A stretch of 6,926 nt of DNA from Desulfobacteraceae bacterium (GTDB taxonomy: Bacteria; Desulfobacterota; Desulfobacteria; Desulfobacterales; Desulfobacteraceae): assembly GCA_003354055.1 (NCBI GenBank), contig PIVQ01000380.1, positions 1 through 6,926 on the forward strand, read 5' to 3'. The notes below the pieces were generated by a model. It saw only the letters and a program-made list of their open reading frames with translations. It did no database searches and was not told where the DNA came from. A program made the translations under genes and the position numbers. Shown here in pieces: positions 1 through 5,996 of this stretch. Positions within the stretch are counted from its first letter, which is position 1, and every line of letters begins with the position of its first letter.

Positions 1-339
1 GTCATGGACAGCCTCATGGCTTATGCCTGGCCGGGTAATGTCCGGGAGCTTGAAAATGCCGTGGAAAGATCTCTGATTCTGGACAGGGAAGGTTCCCTGT
101 ATTTTAAGGATATTTCCGCTCCGGTTTCGCCCGGGGCATCAATTCAGGTCAGTGAAGACATTTCATTCTCGCCTCTGGACCAGGTGGTCGCCTCCCATAT
201 CCGTCAGGTGCTTACAAGGTGCAAGGGGCGTGTGGAAGGGGAAAAGGGCGCAGCCCGGATACTGGACATTCATCCCTCAACACTGAGAAAACGGATGAAG
301 AAGCTCGGGATTTCCTTTGGACGAAACGCCCGAACCTGA
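1..339 (+). CDS. C-terminal part of a sigma-54-dependent activator (5' end outside window)
   Basis: The reading frame is open from the first base and ends at TGA 337-339, so the gene begins upstream of the window. The visible part starts in the last segment of the AAA+ ATPase domain, with the W-P-G-N-V-R-E-L-E sensor II signature near residues 10-18. It ends in a Fis-type helix-turn-helix at about residues 80-105 (ARILDIHPSTLRKRMKKLGI). These domains belong to proteins that bind upstream enhancers and use ATP to open sigma-54 RNA polymerase promoters. The sensory domain is missing, so it could be a two-component response regulator or a PAS/GAF-sensing activator. It converges on the DUF1989 gene with only 34 bases between the stops and no convincing terminator there. 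A regulatory link to DUF1989 is possible but not shown. Confidence 0.9.
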   Translation, partial: VMDSLMAYAWPGNVRELENAVERSLILDREGSLYFKDISAPVSPGASIQVSEDISFSPLDQVVASHIRQVLTRCKGRVEGEKGAARILDIHPSTLRKRMKKLGISFGRNART

Positions 340-373
340 AAACGTCATGGCCTTTGCAACGTTGGATTTTTGC

Positions 374-1234
374 TTACAGCCCGTGAGACCCTGAGTAAGG
401 CGATCTTTCCGGAGATGTCCAGTTATTAAGAGTGTCGGGATCAGGGCGATAGATTTCCACCGTCAAAGGATAGCAGGGGGCTGTGTCACTGGAATGCTTG
501 GCCCCGCAGTCTCCGCCCGGGCAGGCGGACAGTCCGCCCAGCAGATCGATTTCCGCAAAGAACTCAATGAAATCCCCGGGACGGACCGGGCTTGCCTTCA
601 TAAAATATTGATGGGTGTCCAGGGTAAAACCGGTGCACATGAAGACGTTGAGGACATCGTGCACATGAATTTCCGCATGTGCCGTCGTAAGGCAGGTTTC
701 TGCAGCCAGAGCCCGGATCAGGTTGGAGTGGCAGCATTGATGGTAGTCCTTTCCGCTGAGCAGACGGCCGGTATAGGGGTCACACCGGGTGCCGATCACA
801 TCGTGGACACCACCTCCGTATTCATCAAATCCATACCAGTCCAGGGTGTCACGGGTGATGGTTGCCATGGGGCGCATATGGGGAAAACTGCTCCACATCC
901 GGTCTCCTGTGCTCAGGTGGGTGCCGTGGAGCGCCCTTGTCTTGCCGCTGTAAAACTTTTCTGTAAGATCATTAGAGTTCCAGAGGTTCAGATCTCCTAC
1001 CTGGGGGCCGTCCGTGCTGATGATTCTGAAAAAGTGGCCTTTAGGTACCCTGAATGTTAATGCATCCCTGGGGGCCACAACAAGTGTGTCCGTCAATTCC
1101 AGGGTTTCCCTGGCCGCGGCATAGGCATCCATGTCCGGCAGGGGCAGGGTATCAATCGGGTAACAGATTACGGGTTTGATCGCTTTTCGTGCCGGGGCAT
1201 CCACAGGGGGATGGTGTTGTGGGGTCTGTTTCAT
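374..1234 (-). CDS. DUF1989 / urea carboxylase-associated family protein
   Basis: This 286-residue protein carries the conserved pattern of the DUF1989 family (urea amidolyase-associated proteins): G-D-L-N-L-W-N at 80-86, H-D-V-I-G-x-R-C-D at 144-152, C-C-H-S-N-L at 167-172, H-D-V-L-N-V-F-M at 192-199, and G-G-L-S-A-C-P-G-G-D-C at 233-243. The Cys and His residues are likely metal ligands or catalytic groups (inference). Some family members form carboxyguanidine deiminase (CgdAB) in guanidine breakdown; many others are uncharacterised. No urea carboxylase, allophanate hydrolase or partner DUF1989 gene is in the window, so the substrate is unknown. There is no signal peptide, so it is probably cytoplasmic. 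The ATG at 1232-1234 is preceded on the minus strand by a modest AAAGG about 14 bases upstream, so initiation may be weak. It lies on the same strand as, and downstream of, the 44- and 74-codon ORFs. Confidence 0.9.
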   Translation of the reverse strand: MKQTPQHHPPVDAPARKAIKPVICYPIDTLPLPDMDAYAAARETLELTDTLVVAPRDALTFRVPKGHFFRIISTDGPQVGDLNLWNSNDLTEKFYSGKTRALHGTHLSTGDRMWSSFPHMRPMATITRDTLDWYGFDEYGGGVHDVIGTRCDPYTGRLLSGKDYHQCCHSNLIRALAAETCLTTAHAEIHVHDVLNVFMCTGFTLDTHQYFMKASPVRPGDFIEFFAEIDLLGGLSACPGGDCGAKHSSDTAPCYPLTVEIYRPDPDTLNNWTSPERSPYSGSHGL

Positions 1235-1253
1235 AGTCGCTTAAGTCGCCTTT

Positions 1254-1292
1254 CGAATCCTGCGGAGCGCTTTCCTAAGGATTCCGGATTCG
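1254..1292 (-). repeat. Inverted repeat in the DUF1989 leader
   Basis: CGAATCC at 1254-1260 and GGATTCG at 1286-1292 are perfect 7-base inverted repeats separated by 25 bases. They lie 20-58 bases upstream of the DUF1989 ATG. They could form a leader hairpin or be the half-sites of a regulator. There is no T-run after either arm, so this is not an intrinsic terminator. Confidence 0.4.
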
Positions 1293-1447
1293 GGTTGTAA
1301 AACATCTGCGTATTTTTCAATATATTAAAATAGCGATAAACGATCCGGTTCATCAATGTTTTTCTTGATGGCCTGAAAACGGGGAAGGATTTCCTGGGCA
1401 CAACTCTCTGTGATCAAAAGAAATACCAACCCCGTCTATAATACTCA

Positions 1448-1465
1448 GAAGATCAGGTGATCTTC
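1448..1465. repeat. Short palindrome downstream of the 74-codon ORF
   Basis: GAAGATCA at 1448-1455 and TGATCTTC at 1458-1465 form an 8-base perfect inverted repeat with a 2-base centre. It begins 9 bases past the stop of the 74-codon ORF. The minus-strand sequence after it is only moderately T-rich, so it is at best a weak terminator. It may instead be a protein-binding site. Confidence 0.35.
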
Positions 1466-1474
1466 AGGGGTGGG

Positions 1475-1699
1475 TTATCGGGGCGGCCCCTGTCCCGGAA
1501 AGTTGTTTTTCTTTATGTCCAGAGCGTTCTTAAACGCTGCCTCCTCCTTAGGGTAATAGAATTTGCGTTCAGGAGGAAAGAAAAACCTAAGGCCTTTCAC
1601 GATTGTTTTTATGATACCCAATGCCAGGTTTATGCCGGGAATGGCTGGAACTGACAGGGCAAAGTGATAGGGGATATAATTTTTAATACGTGTTTTCAT
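1475..1699 (-). CDS. Small hydrophobic protein, 74 residues, unknown function
   Basis: I do not recognise this protein. It has a basic N-terminus (MKTRIKNY), one hydrophobic stretch at about residues 11-31 (FALSVPAIPGINLALGII lies within it), and a polar, basic C-terminus ending in G-Q-G-P-P-R. It is probably a single-pass or peripheral membrane protein. Translation is well supported: AAAAGGA ends 9 bases before the ATG, and that ATG overlaps the stop of the 44-codon ORF as ATGA, the usual sign of translational coupling. The opposite-strand frame over the same bases has no comparable start signal. The protein has no Cys and no evident catalytic motif. It lies 240 bases upstream of DUF1989 on the same strand, so the two may be co-transcribed. 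Confidence 0.55.
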   Translation of the reverse strand: MKTRIKNYIPYHFALSVPAIPGINLALGIIKTIVKGLRFFFPPERKFYYPKEEAAFKNALDIKKNNFPGQGPPR

Positions 1700-1830
1700 T
1701 CTATGGATTCCTTTTTCTCTATGTAAAACTGATAAGCTGCCAGAAAAGCCTTTGTTTTTCCGTTTTGGGTTTGCCTGTTGGTGCTAACTGTGAGTCTGGG
1801 TGAATCGGTTTTAGAATGATAATTGATCAT
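1696..1830 (-). CDS. Small protein, 44 residues, unknown function
   Basis: This ORF starts at ATG 1828-1830 with a strong Shine-Dalgarno, GAGGAGAG, shortly upstream. The product begins MINYHSKTDSPRLTV and ends AAYQFYIEKKESIE. It is polar, without Cys or a membrane segment, and I do not recognise it. The TGA stop (1696-1698) overlaps the ATG of the 74-codon ORF (1697-1699) as ATGA. The SD of the 74-codon ORF lies inside this gene's last codons, which supports both as real coupled genes. A palindrome with TTTGGC arms lies 26 bases upstream of the start. An alternative is that it serves only as a translated leader that delivers ribosomes to the 74-codon gene. Confidence 0.5.
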   Translation of the reverse strand: MINYHSKTDSPRLTVSTNRQTQNGKTKAFLAAYQFYIEKKESIE

Positions 1831-1855
1831 TTTTCTCTCCTCTTGTGGTGGTTCT

Positions 1856-1869
1856 GCCAAAAATTTGGC
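1856..1869. promoter_or_regulatory. Palindromic operator-like site before the small-protein operon
   Basis: GCCAAA (1856-1861) and TTTGGC (1864-1869) form a perfect inverted repeat around AA. It is placed just upstream of the SD of the 44-codon ORF. The size and symmetry fit a dimeric repressor site. It could instead be a small hairpin that affects ribosome access. Confidence 0.35.
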
Positions 1870-1972
1870 GGTTATAGCAATTGCCGGATAGAATTTCGAA
1901 ATGCTGTAGCGATAAGCGGATTATCTCTATACGCAACCCGAAAAAGGTTATGGCAAATGCTCAAAAAATAAA

Positions 1973-2004
1973 AAACCCCGGATCTTTGTTAAGATCCGGG
2001 GTTT
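1973..2004 (-). terminator. Intrinsic terminator, possible attenuator hairpin
   Basis: The two arms, 1973-1986 and 1991-2004, are perfect 14-base complements around a 4-base loop, with a CCCCGG/CCGGGG core. On the minus strand the stem runs into a tract of T's broken by one A, an excellent U-tract. On the plus strand the bases after the stem are mainly A, so the signal is directional. It lies 24 bases past the stop of the 21-codon ORF and about 140 bases before the 44-codon ORF, all on the same strand. Confidence 0.88.
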
Positions 2005-2027
2005 GAAAAAACTTATGTGAAAAATTT

Positions 2028-2093
2028 TTAGAACACCAGGACCTTGGGTCTCCATTTGTTTGAATGGCGGTTTTGTTTCTGGGTGAAGGTCAT
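2028..2093 (-). CDS. 21-codon ORF: peptide gene or leader peptide
   Basis: This ORF is below normal annotation limits. It begins at ATG 2091-2093 with AAGGA 8 bases upstream and ends at TAA 2028-2030. The peptide begins MTFTQKQNRH and ends KWRPKVLVF: basic (three Lys, two Arg), with a short hydrophobic C-terminus and no Cys. A promoter-like TTGAAA-17-TAAGTA pair lies upstream and a strong terminator follows, so a transcript of about 165-170 bases would carry just this ORF. It may be a true small peptide. It may also be a leader peptide controlling read-through into the 44/74-codon genes, because its last codons can pair with the first arm of the terminator. No run of a single amino acid marks an obvious control codon. 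I do not recognise the peptide. Confidence 0.5.
   Translation of the reverse strand: MTFTQKQNRHSNKWRPKVLVF
2032..2045 (-). promoter_or_regulatory. Candidate antiterminator segment
   Basis: On the minus strand AAGGTCCTGGTGTT resembles the second terminator arm AAGATCCGGGGTTT, so it can pair with the first arm (1991-2004). Position for position, 11 of 14 bases pair, including one G-U and a run of seven at one end; a bulged T raises this to 12. It overlaps codons 17-21 of the short ORF, so a ribosome finishing that ORF would mask it and favour the terminator. Confidence 0.4.
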
Positions 2094-2108
2094 TTCGATG
2101 TTCCTTAA

Positions 2109-2136
2109 TTGATTCAACTTATTTATGAGCTAAAAT
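2109..2136 (+). promoter_or_regulatory. Possible sigma-70 promoter for the PAS activator
   Basis: TTGATT (2109-2114) and TAAAAT (2131-2136) are spaced by 16 bases, a reasonable match to the sigma-70 consensus. Transcription would give a leader of about 160 bases containing the nested inverted repeats. The region is A+T-rich, so a chance match is possible. Confidence 0.35.
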
Positions 2137-2164
2137 ACTTACTAAACCCAAATTTTATTTTCAA
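2136..2164 (-). promoter_or_regulatory. Possible sigma-70 promoter for the 21-codon ORF
   Basis: On the minus strand TTGAAA (2159-2164) is followed after 17 bases by TAAGTA (2136-2141). Its -10 box abuts the -10 box of the opposing plus-strand promoter, which implies mutually exclusive polymerase binding if both are real. No convincing -24/-12 sigma-54 promoter was found in this region. Confidence 0.35.
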
Positions 2165-2212
2165 GGAAAAAAAACGGATCGGGAAAGAAAATTTAAAAAG
2201 AGGAATCGAAAA

Positions 2213-2279
2213 CAGGCAGCAAATAATTTTGCCTTTTCGACAAGCGTCTGATATGTAGGCAAAACAGCAGGGCTGCCTG
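2213..2279. repeat. Nested inverted repeats upstream of the PAS activator
   Basis: The outer arms CAGGCAGC (2213-2220) and GCTGCCTG (2272-2279) and the inner arms TTTTGCCT (2227-2234) and AGGCAAAA (2257-2264) are each perfect 8-base complements in register. As RNA they would form a long two-helix hairpin that ends 14 bases before the SD of the activator. As DNA they are two dyads located 50-145 bases upstream of the minus-strand promoter, a normal place for enhancer sites of a sigma-54 activator. Which role applies cannot be decided from sequence alone. Confidence 0.5.
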
Positions 2280-2305
2280 CACAACCGGCGAACAGGAGAT
2301 ATTCC

Positions 2306-3952
2306 ATGACCGATAATCAGACGCTGCAAGGGGATTTTCCCGAACTCCACCATCTTATCCAGCCCTTTTTATCCATCTGGGAGGCGCTTCCCATAGGTAT
2401 TTCCATCACTGATCCTGCGGGAAACATCGTGTTTTACAATCAGGCCCAGAGCCTTATTGACGGCATGTCGGCGGAAGAGGCATTGGGAAAAAACGTAAAA
2501 GTCGTTTACGGACCGGATCCCGGCCCCAGCCTTGTGGATGCCTGTCTGGCCAGTCGAAAACCGGTGATCAATTATGTCTGCGTCTTCCGGACCATGAAGG
2601 GGAATGTGATCAACTCCGCCTGCTGGGTATTTCCCCTGATACGTCAAGATAAGGTCCGGAAGGAGAAGGTGCTGGGCGCCATTTGTTATGTCAAGGAGCT
2701 GGAAAAGATGGCTGAAGCGCCGGTGGCCTCTTCCCTGACCGACCTGCCGCCCGCTAAGGGTGAAACGGTTAAGTATACCAATCTGATTAGTAAAAATTCA
2801 AAGATGATGGAGGCCATTGAAACAGCCAAACATGCGGCAGTCACCCCTTCTCCTGTACTGCTCTTTGGCCGTACCGGCACGGGAAAGGATCTGTTTGCCA
2901 GAAATATTCACTGCACCTCCCATCACAGTGATAAACCCTTTGTCACCCTGAACTGCGCCGCCATCCCGGAAACCCTGCTGGAGAGCCTGCTCTTCGGCAC
3001 CACTAAAGGAGCGTTTACCGGTGCACTGGACAAGCCCGGCCTGTTTGAACAGGCCAACGGCGGTACCCTGTTTCTGGATGAAACCGATTCCATGCCCCTG
3101 AACCTTCAGCCTAAACTATTGCGGGTCCTCCAGGACAAGAAAATCCGGCGCATGGGATCGGATTCGGAAATTCAGCTCAGCCTGAAAATAATCTCCGCCA
3201 TGTCAATGGATCCTCTGGAATCGGTCCATACCGGCAGGCTGCGTTCGGATCTTTTTTATCGCCTCGGCGTGGTGGTCATTGGAATCCCGCCTTTGAAAGA
3301 CAGGACCGAAGATATGGAGGATCTGTGCACCTATTTTATTCTCAAGTACAATACCCTGCTGGGAAAGAAGGTGAGAACCGTCAGTCCAGATTTGCTGAAC
3401 ATGTTTTGCCGCTACCACTGGCCCGGTAATGTAAGGGAGCTGGAACATATCATTGAGGCATCCATGAATGTGACCCATGACACCGAGGTCCTTGCGCCTG
3501 AAATGGTGCCGGAGTATTTTTTGAAAAATCTGAGGACCGGATCCGTGGAGGCTTCTTTGCCAGGACCGGCAGGCATACAGGCAGGTGTGAGACTGTCCCC
3601 CCAAAGTGCGGATTTCCATTCGGACCGCCTTCCGGTTTCCACCCGGGAGTGCCAGCCTGATCCGATATTTTTTCGGGAAGATGATCCCTTCCCCGGGCAT
3701 ACACCAGGGTTTACTCAAGGAACTCCACCGGAGCAGGCTCCGGCGGCCCCGGCCCGGTCAGGATCCCTGCCCACCCTGGCCCAGATGTCCGCACCGGCGC
3801 AACAGGATGAAAAGGCTGTCATTGCAAGAGCCCTGACCACCACCTTTGGCAATATTACCCAGGCCGCCGGAATTTTAGGGGTATCTCGGCAGAACCTGAG
3901 TTATAAGATGAAGAAGTATGGGTTGAAGCGGCAGGACTTTCGGTCGGTTTAA
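2306..3952 (+). CDS. PAS-domain sigma-54-dependent transcriptional activator, RocR-like
   Basis: This complete 548-residue enhancer-binding protein starts at an ATG with AGGAG 7 bases upstream. A single PAS sensor (about 23-133, opening with L-P-I-G-I-S-I-T-D) precedes the AAA+ domain (about 160-385). Within the AAA+ domain are Walker A GRTGTGKD (188-195), the sigma-54 contact loop GAFTGA (235-240), Walker B GGTLFLDE (252-259), the arginine-finger region [10 protein letters not shown] (311-320) and W-P-G-N-V-R-E-L (372-379). A Fis-type HTH closes the protein (about 515-540). The [12 protein letters not shown] loop and the [10 protein letters not shown] context resemble RocR/PrdR-type activators of amino-acid catabolism. 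There is no receiver domain, so it probably senses a small molecule in the cytoplasm. Oddities: a Pro-rich linker of about 95 residues before the HTH, and Ser in place of the usual Asn in sensor I (A-M-S-M-D-P). It is divergent from the small-ORF unit, a likely target. Confidence 0.95.
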   Translation: MTDNQTLQGDFPELHHLIQPFLSIWEALPIGISITDPAGNIVFYNQAQSLIDGMSAEEALGKNVKVVYGPDPGPSLVDACLASRKPVINYVCVFRTMKGNVINSACWVFPLIRQDKVRKEKVLGAICYVKELEKMAEAPVASSLTDLPPAKGETVKYTNLISKNSKMMEAIETAKHAAVTPSPVLLFGRTGTGKDLFARNIHCTSHHSDKPFVTLNCAAIPETLLESLLFGTTKGAFTGALDKPGLFEQANGGTLFLDETDSMPLNLQPKLLRVLQDKKIRRMGSDSEIQLSLKIISAMSMDPLESVHTGRLRSDLFYRLGVVVIGIPPLKDRTEDMEDLCTYFILKYNTLLGKKVRTVSPDLLNMFCRYHWPGNVRELEHIIEASMNVTHDTEVLAPEMVPEYFLKNLRTGSVEASLPGPAGIQAGVRLSPQSADFHSDRLPVSTRECQPDPIFFREDDPFPGHTPGFTQGTPPEQAPAAPARSGSLPTLAQMSAPAQQDEKAVIARALTTTFGNITQAAGILGVSRQNLSYKMKKYGLKRQDFRSV

Positions 3953-3984
3953 GCCTGTAAAAAATACTGTGATTTGCAGACGGC

Positions 3985-4039
3985 CTTTTCAATGTCTGAG
4001 TGAAAAGACGGATTAAATTGTTTATGCTTTTCAGAGCAT
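3985..4039 (+). terminator. Two weak hairpins after the activator gene
   Basis: CTTTTCA (3985-3991) pairs with TGAAAAG (4001-4007) around a 9-base loop. Further on, ATGCT (4024-4028) pairs with AGCAT (4035-4039) around 6 bases and is followed by a partly T-rich stretch. Either could end transcription of the activator, but both are short and poor in G+C. The bases from here to the next gene are A+T-rich and begin the composition shift. Confidence 0.3.
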
Positions 4040-4091
4040 GGTTCTTTTGTGCTTTTATATAAAGTAGTATTATCTTCTAGGAAGGCTATGT

Positions 4092-5756
4092 ATGAGATCT
4101 TACAGCAGGTACATAAATAAGAAAAAATTCACTGAGCAGAGATGGATACAGCTTTTATTTTTAATGGGTTTGGCAATTTCTATGTGGTTTTCAAACCCAA
4201 ACCCATATAAAGAATATAAGGTTATAGTGCCTTGGCTTTGGATTGAGCTATTCCTATTTCTATTCATATTAATCGTTTTGTATTTTTCTATAATTAAAAA
4301 GAAGGTGATGTTTTCTCTTCAAGAAAGGATATCATTATCATTTCTTATTTTATCTGTACTATTGGCTTTCGACTTCGCTCTATTTTCAGGATTCGGACTG
4401 GAAAGCCTGGTTTTTTTTTTCATCGTTGCAGCATTCTCTTTCTTTGATCATTTATTCCATAGAAATACAAGTTTGTTCCCGGCCATATCTTATATATTCG
4501 GTCTCTTAATTTTTATTAATTACTTTCCTAATGCAATTTTCGGTATAGGTGATAACTATGAGGCACTTAAAATAGTCCATAATTGCATAGGGTTGTTGAC
4601 TGTTTTAGTGTGTTTCTTTTTAATTTTATCAAACACTTGGAATACAATTGAATCTGCCAATATAGTAATAGTATTTGTTGGCGTTATGATATCGTTAACT
4701 CTTCTAATTTTCTTTTGCGCCCACAAATATCATGCATACTTTCTCAAAGATTCTAATGTTTTCTATATAGATCAGGAAAGTATCAAAAGAAGAATGGCAC
4801 ATGCATTAATGGTCAAATATAAATATGAAATGGACGATTCCTTTTTAAGAATAGCAGAGGATTATATACAAAGTGGCAATATGATTTCAGTATTTAACCG
4901 ACCGAATAAAACTGATCTTCACTATTATGGTTTCCCTGATAGTGATGGGTTTAATGATGCGTGGGCAAGATTTCATAAAAACCATTTAAAAATGAAGTTT
5001 CATATTTCCAGTTTTAAGCTTATTCCCAAAGACATTCAAACTAACAATCCAACGAAAGAGGAAATTCAAAATCTCGTAAAGGAACTAAACAATTCTCCTG
5101 TTGGTGAAATTGATGCTCGGGTTCTATCGGATGGCAGAATAGAATACGGATTCTTTTTTAATTTTACAGCAAAAGATAATCTATCCTTTCTGTCTGAAAA
5201 AACTGCAGATTTTGATTTGCTACTCTATTCTAAAAATTTTACAAAGGACTCTGTAGAAGAACTAAAATTCGAAATATCTTTAAGGGAGGTCTTTATAAAA
5301 GATGAAAAATTGATCGGAGAGTTTTTCGATCATTCAGTGAATTATTTTAAACTTAACCAATACTACACCATAGAGGTGTTGAGCTTTATTTTATCAAAAT
5401 TGGAGCACCACCTTTTCCTGAAAAAAAAAGGAGATCCTATCTATTCATTGTATGAAGATACGTACTCCCTAATAAAATCTCTATATAATCCACAACTAAG
5501 TGATTTTATAATTTTTAGCGCATTGAATTGCATTACAATGAATTATGGAAATATAAGGCCTGTGGCTTTAGAAATCAGAGCGTTAGCGATTGTCCAGGCG
5601 TATTTATTCATATTGACAATTGGCTTCTTCACCGGTAGGATTTTTTATCAAAAGCCTCCTCAAACGGGAAAAAGATACCATCCGATATATAGCCGTTCAA
5701 CTAGATTTAAAAGGGCCAAAACTGTTCGGGCCCAAAAAAACGTTTCTAAGCTATGA
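4092..5756 (+). CDS. Multi-pass membrane protein with C-terminal potassium-channel-like pore
   Basis: This 554-residue protein starts at ATG 4092 with AGGAAGG 6 bases upstream; an ATG at 4088 in another frame stops after a few codons. About seven hydrophobic helices occupy residues 18-34, 46-67, 80-98, 103-118, 128-144, 162-180 and 188-209. A soluble region (about 211-470) follows. The end looks like an Ion_trans_2 pore: pore helix D-F-I-I-F-S-A-L-N-C-I-T, filter T-M-N-Y-G-N-I-R-P (482-490), and an inner helix at 493-517 containing I-R-A-L-A-I-V-Q-A. Canonical potassium filters read T-V-G-Y-G, so the first Gly is Asn here. Positive charges place the N-terminus, the loop at 68-72 and the basic C-tail in the cytoplasm, which puts the insert outside between outer and pore helices. 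Base composition is about one third G+C, unlike its neighbours, suggesting transfer. Ion selectivity and role are unknown. Confidence 0.8.
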   Translation: MRSYSRYINKKKFTEQRWIQLLFLMGLAISMWFSNPNPYKEYKVIVPWLWIELFLFLFILIVLYFSIIKKKVMFSLQERISLSFLILSVLLAFDFALFSGFGLESLVFFFIVAAFSFFDHLFHRNTSLFPAISYIFGLLIFINYFPNAIFGIGDNYEALKIVHNCIGLLTVLVCFFLILSNTWNTIESANIVIVFVGVMISLTLLIFFCAHKYHAYFLKDSNVFYIDQESIKRRMAHALMVKYKYEMDDSFLRIAEDYIQSGNMISVFNRPNKTDLHYYGFPDSDGFNDAWARFHKNHLKMKFHISSFKLIPKDIQTNNPTKEEIQNLVKELNNSPVGEIDARVLSDGRIEYGFFFNFTAKDNLSFLSEKTADFDLLLYSKNFTKDSVEELKFEISLREVFIKDEKLIGEFFDHSVNYFKLNQYYTIEVLSFILSKLEHHLFLKKKGDPIYSLYEDTYSLIKSLYNPQLSDFIIFSALNCITMNYGNIRPVALEIRALAIVQAYLFILTIGFFTGRIFYQKPPQTGKRYHPIYSRSTRFKRAKTVRAQKNVSKL

Positions 5757-5996
5757 TGAACTATCGAGAAATCTCCCATATTTGGGCATCCCAAAACCCT
5801 TGCCATGTGCTTTGGAGCAGGAGTCAGGGAGTTGTTTTCAAAAAGAAAACACGTATGGTAAGGATGTGTGGAAATAACGGAGCTCTTTCTTTTAATCCGT
5901 AAGCCGAGGAAAGATAATATTCAATGTTTCTTGTTCATCGATGCCGGATACAAAACGCTATGTATTTTCTTGCACCTCTTGCAACGAAAAACTAGG
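5757..5996. other. Non-coding gap after the channel-like gene
   Basis: I see no supported gene here. Open frames cross this stretch on the plus strand, starting at TTG or GTG codons with poor ribosome sites and no recognisable product. Composition rises back toward that of the flanking genes. The tRNA-like sequence follows directly. Confidence 0.5.

Noticed and set aside
340..373. Shared terminator between the two convergent genes
   Set aside because: Only four-base stems can be drawn, with no proper T-run directly after them.
494..1060. Long plus-strand open frame of 188 codons
   Set aside because: It is antisense to the DUF1989 gene, whose family motifs are unmistakable, and its product shows no recognisable features.
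1262..1278. GG-N10-GC pattern on the minus strand resembling a -24/-12 sigma-54 promoter before DUF1989
   Set aside because: Only the invariant dinucleotides match; the C-A-C-G and T-T positions do not. A similar pattern at 1333-1346 is slightly better but still misses several consensus bases.
1457..1654. Plus-strand 65-codon frame
   Set aside because: It lies opposite the 74-codon minus-strand ORF, which has a good SD and an ATGA overlap; this frame has no such start signals.
2213..2279. Guanidine riboswitch in the leader of the PAS activator, suggested by the DUF1989 neighbour
   Set aside because: None of the known guanidine-I, -II or -III sequence signatures is visible in the hairpin or its loops.
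2123..2353. Minus-strand 76-codon frame across the start of the PAS activator
   Set aside because: It overlaps the activator's N-terminus and leader, has no clear SD, and shows no recognisable product.
3203..3836. Several open frames on both strands within the activator's 3' half
   Set aside because: All are shadows of the Pro-rich, G+C-rich linker and AAA+ coding sequence.
5620..5877. 85-codon plus-strand frame overlapping the end of the channel-like gene
   Set aside because: It starts at TTG without an SD inside the inner-helix codons. The main frame already ends in a plausible basic cytoplasmic tail, so a frameshifted extension is not needed.
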